A stretch of 14,045 nt of DNA from Lachnospiraceae bacterium UBA3282. Its GTDB lineage: Bacteria > Bacillota > Clostridia > Lachnospirales > Lachnospiraceae. The translations under genes and the position numbers were made by a program. Shown here piece after piece: positions 13,098 to 14,045 of this stretch. The notes under the pieces were generated by a model, which did no database searches, was not told the origin of the DNA, and saw nothing but the letters and a program-made list of their open reading frames with translations. Position 1 is the first letter of the stretch; each line of letters opens with the position of its first letter. The stretch spans positions 1 to 14,045 of the forward strand of contig DETS01000064.1 in NCBI GenBank assembly GCA_002361735.1, read 5' to 3'.

Positions 13098-14045
13098 TTA
13101 CTCCACGTAATCCGACTTCACATATGCGGTTTTGCCCTTATACTTGATTTTTGTCCAACCGTCAGCTTGTTTCATGATTACCTCAAGCTTATCGCCGGCA
13201 TAAGCCGTCGCCAGTTTCTCTGAAGTTTCACTGGCGCCGCTCCTGATCCTGACGTTTTCCTTGACCGTAACCGTTCCTGTTGTCGCGGCAGACGCGGTCG
13301 TTTCATTGTTATCTGTCGGCTCCGCAGGTGTTTCCTCGCCCGCCGCCTCCTCAGAAGACGCCAAATCTCTGACTTCCGTTTCGGAAGGATCCAGAAAATC
13401 GCTTTTTATATAGGCCTCCCCGCCGTTATACTCCACCTTGCTCCATCCGTTCCCTCTGGTTTCAAGAAGCTTAAACGTATCACCAACCGCTGCCTTGCCG
13501 AGTTTATCCGCCGTCTCGCTGTCAGATGTCCTGATATTGACGACATCAGTCGTTTTCACTTCGGTAACCACCGTCTCGGAATATGCGCTCTCATCGTCAG
13601 GCGTTTCATCTTCTTCCAGGCTTTCCTCCGCGTCTCCTTCTCCACTCGCAATCTGCTCCGTGCCCTCGACACGCGCCAACGTCTCGCCTACATTCTTCTC
13701 GATTTCCTCCCTTAGCTCTATCAGAAAATCCACCAGCACGCGGTCCCCGTTGACCATATCATTGAAGCCGGCTGCAACTTTATTATTCAAGTCTATCACA
13801 TCATCCTGCACCTGCACTTCCCGCATATAACGGCGCTCACTCTCGCCCAACTCATAGTCCTCATTGATATAGAACGAACCGCCCTCCTTCGTGCACACAT
13901 AGTAGGAACGCAGCCCGGGAAGGGGCTTATCATAATCGTAAAACTTCAGATCATAATAAATATACGCAATGTAAGTGCCCTCGTTGGGGCCTGCCTTCGT
14001 GTAGACCTCTATTGACACAGATTCCGTGTATTTACTGGTCTCCGC
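13098..14045 (-). CDS. Protein with two C-terminal SH3b domains, N-terminus outside window
   Basis: The frame is open to the right edge, giving 315 visible residues. A GTG at 14018 has no ribosome site and codons before it are also open, so the true start lies outside. The visible part begins with an unrecognised domain of about 110 residues (segments such as YIAYIYYDLKFYDYDKPLPG, GGSFYINEDYELGESE). An acidic linker rich in Glu/Asp and Ser follows. Then comes SH3b unit 1 (DVVNIRTSDSETADKLGKA ... GWSKVEYNGGEAYIKSDFL), a second acidic/Thr-Ala linker, and SH3b unit 2 ending at the C-terminus (NVRIRSGASETSEKLATAY ... GWTKIKYKGKTAYVKSDYV). Bacterial SH3 domains usually bind cell-wall peptides, so an extracellular or wall-associated protein is likely, but the signal peptide or anchor would be in the missing part. 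No catalytic domain is visible. Confidence 0.85.
   Translation of the reverse strand, partial: AETSKYTESVSIEVYTKAGPNEGTYIAYIYYDLKFYDYDKPLPGLRSYYVCTKEGGSFYINEDYELGESERRYMREVQVQDDVIDLNNKVAAGFNDMVNGDRVLVDFLIELREEIEKNVGETLARVEGTEQIASGEGDAEESLEEDETPDDESAYSETVVTEVKTTDVVNIRTSDSETADKLGKAAVGDTFKLLETRGNGWSKVEYNGGEAYIKSDFLDPSETEVRDLASSEEAAGEETPAEPTDNNETTASAATTGTVTVKENVRIRSGASETSEKLATAYAGDKLEVIMKQADGWTKIKYKGKTAYVKSDYVE

Noticed and set aside
13438..13830. Plus-strand frame of 130 codons opposite the SH3b protein gene
   Set aside because: Its Ser/Thr-rich composition is simply the complement of the acidic linker and SH3b coding sequence; no ribosome site or family match.
1..14045. CRISPR array, insertion sequence, phage genes or toxin-antitoxin pair
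   Set aside because: No regularly spaced repeats, transposase or integrase motifs, phage proteins or paired small toxin-antitoxin frames were seen on either strand.

Overview
This window most likely comes from a Gram-positive member of the Clostridia, probably Lachnospiraceae. The reasons are the mix of families (CarD-type regulator, stand-alone ComFB, a CheC-like protein without its usual neighbours, FtsX-type ABC transporter beside an OmpR/HK pair), strong GGAGG ribosome sites, and a tRNA that does not encode its CCA end. The family assignment is an inference; no marker gene fixes the species. Nearly everything is on the minus strand. Only the tRNA and the comFB-like gene are on the plus strand. 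No gene-free stretch exceeds 300 bases.

Layout. 1-57: 3' part of a tRNA-Lys(CTT), followed by a terminator whose T-run overlaps the stop codon of the next gene. 110-958 (-): a 10TM-type putative metal exporter (ArsP_2 / 'putative manganese transporter' family) with a His/Cys-rich loop. 1180-1449 (+): a small ComFB-family protein with its own promoter and terminator. 1557-3281 (-): an ECF sigma factor followed by a single-pass membrane protein that is its likely anti-sigma factor. 3460-3975 (-): a CarD-like regulator with promoter and terminator. 4147-4749 (-): a CheC-like protein.

4907-11096 (-) is a signalling and transport cluster. In transcription order it holds an OmpR-type response regulator, a broken AT-rich gene for a YhcG/DUF1016 PD-(D/E)XK nuclease, a sensor histidine kinase, an ABC ATPase and a large MacB/FtsX-like permease. 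The regulator and kinase probably control the transporter: a 150-base gap before the ATPase gene carries 11-base-period direct repeats and a 13-base inverted repeat, the sort of site an OmpR-family regulator could bind. The nuclease gene lies between regulator and kinase, differs strongly in base composition, and has an in-frame amber codon near its start. It looks like a decaying acquired insert.

11167-12939 (-): a full-length MsbA-like ABC exporter half-transporter, driven by a perfect-consensus promoter (TTGACA, 17, TATAAT) that directly abuts the terminator of the upstream gene. 13098-14045 (-): the 3' part of a gene for a protein ending in two SH3b domains; it runs off the right edge.

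I do not see a convincing new multi-gene system. The items most worth checking are the interrupted nuclease gene inside the two-component operon, the unusual operator region before the ABC genes, and the G-U-rich tRNA terminator, which resembles a dispersed repeat.
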